From: an alpha proteobacterium MED-G10 | GTDB taxonomy: Bacteria; Pseudomonadota; Alphaproteobacteria; Methylaequorales; Methylaequoraceae | Length of the DNA: 56,042 bases | Reading direction: 5' to 3' | NCBI GenBank assembly: GCA_002457065.1 | Contig: NTKR01000002.1 | Coordinates: forward strand, 1-56,042 | Shown here: positions 54,735 through 56,042 of the stretch, in pieces | Position numbering within the stretch: the first letter of the stretch is position 1 | Layout of the letters: every line of letters starts with the position of its first letter | The notes under the pieces: generated by a model | What the model was told of the DNA's origin: nothing | Database searches by the model: none | What the model saw: only the letters and a program-made list of their open reading frames with translations | Made by a program: the position numbers and the translations under genes

Positions 54735-55214
54735 ATGAAGTATAAAATAAATATAAGTATAAAAAATCTTAATGAAACAAAATTTTTAGCAAAAGTAATT
54801 TCAAAGATTATTCATCCTAAGGTTTTGATCTTACTTAAAGGTAAAATTGGTACTGGAAAAACGACCTTTACAAGCTATCTGATAAATGAAATAGCCAAAG
54901 AAAAGACTAAAGTATTGAGCCCTACTTTTCCAATTGTTAACACTTACAAGTTTGGAGATAAAGAAGTATGGCATTATGATTTATATAGATTGAATAATAA
55001 AAACGAATTTTACAGTCTTGATTTTGAAATTGCATTTGATAATTATGTGATTGTAGAATGGCCAGAAGTAATGGAAGACTTATTTCCAAAGAAGAGAATT
55101 GAATTAATGTTTAAAGATTTTGGAGATTACTCCAGAAAGGTAGATGTTATTTTTTTTGGTTATGATTACCCTTTTTATAATAAAGTATGGAAACTCTTAA
55201 AACAAAAATTTTAG
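54735..55214 (+). CDS. tsaE: tRNA threonylcarbamoyladenosine biosynthesis protein TsaE
   Basis: TsaE is the ATPase that helps TsaB-TsaD make t6A37 in tRNAs that read ANN codons. The 159 residues hold the Walker A motif KGKIGTGKTT (35-44), the segment LSPTFPIVNTYKF, the conserved HYDLYRL and the VEWPE motif. The 3' end overlaps the next gene by 28 bases. This tsaE-AmgK-like pair occurs in other alphaproteobacteria. Confidence 0.93.
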   Translation: MKYKINISIKNLNETKFLAKVISKIIHPKVLILLKGKIGTGKTTFTSYLINEIAKEKTKVLSPTFPIVNTYKFGDKEVWHYDLYRLNNKNEFYSLDFEIAFDNYVIVEWPEVMEDLFPKKRIELMFKDFGDYSRKVDVIFFGYDYPFYNKVWKLLKQKF

Positions 55215-56042
55215 CTAGTCTAGAATCAAAAAAATACCAAGTGAAAAGTATAATTTTTTTGGCTGGCGATGCTTCGGAAAGAAAATATTTCAAAGTAATT
55301 CTATCCAATAAAAAAAAATTAATAATAATGTTTGATCCTGACAAAAAAAACATAGAGAATTTTTTAAAAATATCGAATGTTTTGAAAGATTTTGTATCTG
55401 TGCCAGAGATTTATAGGCTCTATAAGAGTAAATGCATAACAATTATTGAGGATTTTGGAAATGAAAAATACAGTAATATTTTGTCTAATCAAAACAGATT
55501 AAAGCTTTATAAACTTGCTGTTGATAACTTGGTTTCTATTCAAAAAAAAAAGATAGTCGTAGATATTCCTAATTACACAAAGAAAAAATTTCTTGATGAA
55601 GTAAATTTATTTTTTGATTGGTATTTACCTTTTTTTAAGATAAAGCAATTAGATTCTAAGGAACAATTTAATCTTATTTTTTCGGATTATCTAAGGAAAT
55701 TAGATGATTTACCAAAAGTTTTTGTTCATAGAGATTATCATATTGATAATCTTTTTTTTCTTAGGAATAGGAAAAAGAATTATAAATGTGGATGGATTGA
55801 CTATCAAGATGCAGTATATGGACCAGATTTATATGATCTTGTTTCACTTTGTCAGGATGCAAGAATTGATGTTTCAACAAAAGTTGAAAATTATTTGGTT
55901 AAATATTTTTTTAAGCAAAAAAATATTTCAGACCAAGATTATTATTTATTTTGTTATGATATCCTGGGAATTCAGAGACATTTAAAAGTGTTAGGAATCT
56001 TTTGTAGACTTTCAAAAAGAGATAAAAAAGATATTTATCTAT
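55187..56042 (+). CDS. AmgK-like aminosugar (MurNAc/GlcNAc) kinase, 3' end outside the window
   Basis: The frame is open from an ATG at 55187 to the last base, so the 3' end is missing. The protein belongs to the APH-fold kinases: the GDASERKYF start motif, the catalytic HRDYHIDN and the metal-binding IDYQDAVYGPDLYDLVSL all match AmgK-type anomeric kinases, which feed recovered MurNAc to MurU. The overlap with tsaE is 28 bases. A murU nucleotidyltransferase would be expected next. Reading it as cell-wall recycling depends on that gene. Confidence 0.82.
   Translation, partial: METLKTKILASLESKKYQVKSIIFLAGDASERKYFKVILSNKKKLIIMFDPDKKNIENFLKISNVLKDFVSVPEIYRLYKSKCITIIEDFGNEKYSNILSNQNRLKLYKLAVDNLVSIQKKKIVVDIPNYTKKKFLDEVNLFFDWYLPFFKIKQLDSKEQFNLIFSDYLRKLDDLPKVFVHRDYHIDNLFFLRNRKKNYKCGWIDYQDAVYGPDLYDLVSLCQDARIDVSTKVENYLVKYFFKQKNISDQDYYLFCYDILGIQRHLKVLGIFCRLSKRDKKDIYL

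Overview
The window is a very AT-rich, tightly packed chromosomal segment of an alphaproteobacterium. Three gene orders point there: metK-trmB-nusA-infB-rbfA-truB-rpsO-pnp; mutM next to ubiE, coaBC and dut; and hprK-rapZ-EIIA-HPr-ahcY. An Irr-type Fur-family regulator with its own operator agrees. The low GC (about 30-35% by eye, not computed), genes that overlap by a few bases, almost no intergenic DNA and frequent TTG starts suggest a streamlined, probably marine lineage (AEGEAN-169, HIMB59 or SAR11-like grade). That placement is inference. I see no mobile element, prophage or CRISPR. No stretch over 300 bases lacks a gene; the longest gap is 41766-41945, and it holds the most unusual non-coding structure.

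Region 1 (1-10017, + strand) is the translation and RNA-processing operon from the 3' end of metK to pnp, followed by a nitronate monooxygenase-like gene. rimP and ylxR, usual members of this operon, are absent. Region 2 (10042-12947) is an iron and peroxide module: irr, a Fur-box-like site, a perfect Irr (ICE) palindrome, a good sigma-70 promoter, rubrerythrin, a GlpC/HdrD-like Fe-S protein and a DUF3501 protein. Region 3 (12948-18889, mostly -) holds a secreted SH3 protein, a 2-hydroxyacid dehydrogenase, an E1-like MoeB/ThiF enzyme, cysK with an overlapping Rrf2 regulator, dut, coaBC and ubiE. Region 4 (18888-28850, +) is mutM, a small exported protein, rpsT, a rhodanese, dnaA-dnaN-recF-gyrB and a class A penicillin-binding protein.

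Region 5 (28833-32552) mixes a Sco copper chaperone, a divergent tetrapyrrole methylase, an exported ankyrin protein, a CbiX chelatase, a SYLF protein and a DUF2141 protein. Region 6 (32557-35658) is a surface-sugar operon (UDP-xylose synthase, HldE) ending in a CbbY-like phosphatase. Region 7 (35647-39877) contains the overlapping run fxsA-acyP-histidine phosphatase-NDH-2-YgjP; the NDH-2 carries a C-terminal cyclic-nucleotide-binding-like domain.

Region 8 (39923-44313, -) holds tRNA-Arg(UCG), a peptide transporter, a DUF2721 protein, a candidate structured RNA with a short reading frame on the other strand, two small unknown proteins, a lipoprotein hydrolase and an ABC ATPase. Region 9 (44369-53664) holds a zf-CHCC mini-gene overlapping polA, a HugZ-like protein, a PCu(A)C copper chaperone and a regulatory PTS operon (hprK, rapZ, EIIA, a fused HPr-EI protein) that leads into ahcY. 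Region 10 is a TrxR-like ferredoxin-NADP reductase, tsaE and the start of an AmgK-like sugar kinase that runs off the window.

The best candidates for new biology are the Irr/Fur-controlled rubrerythrin-Fe-S-DUF3501 operon, the structured RNA at 41880-41945, the NDH-2 with its sensor-like domain and the HPr-EI fusion.
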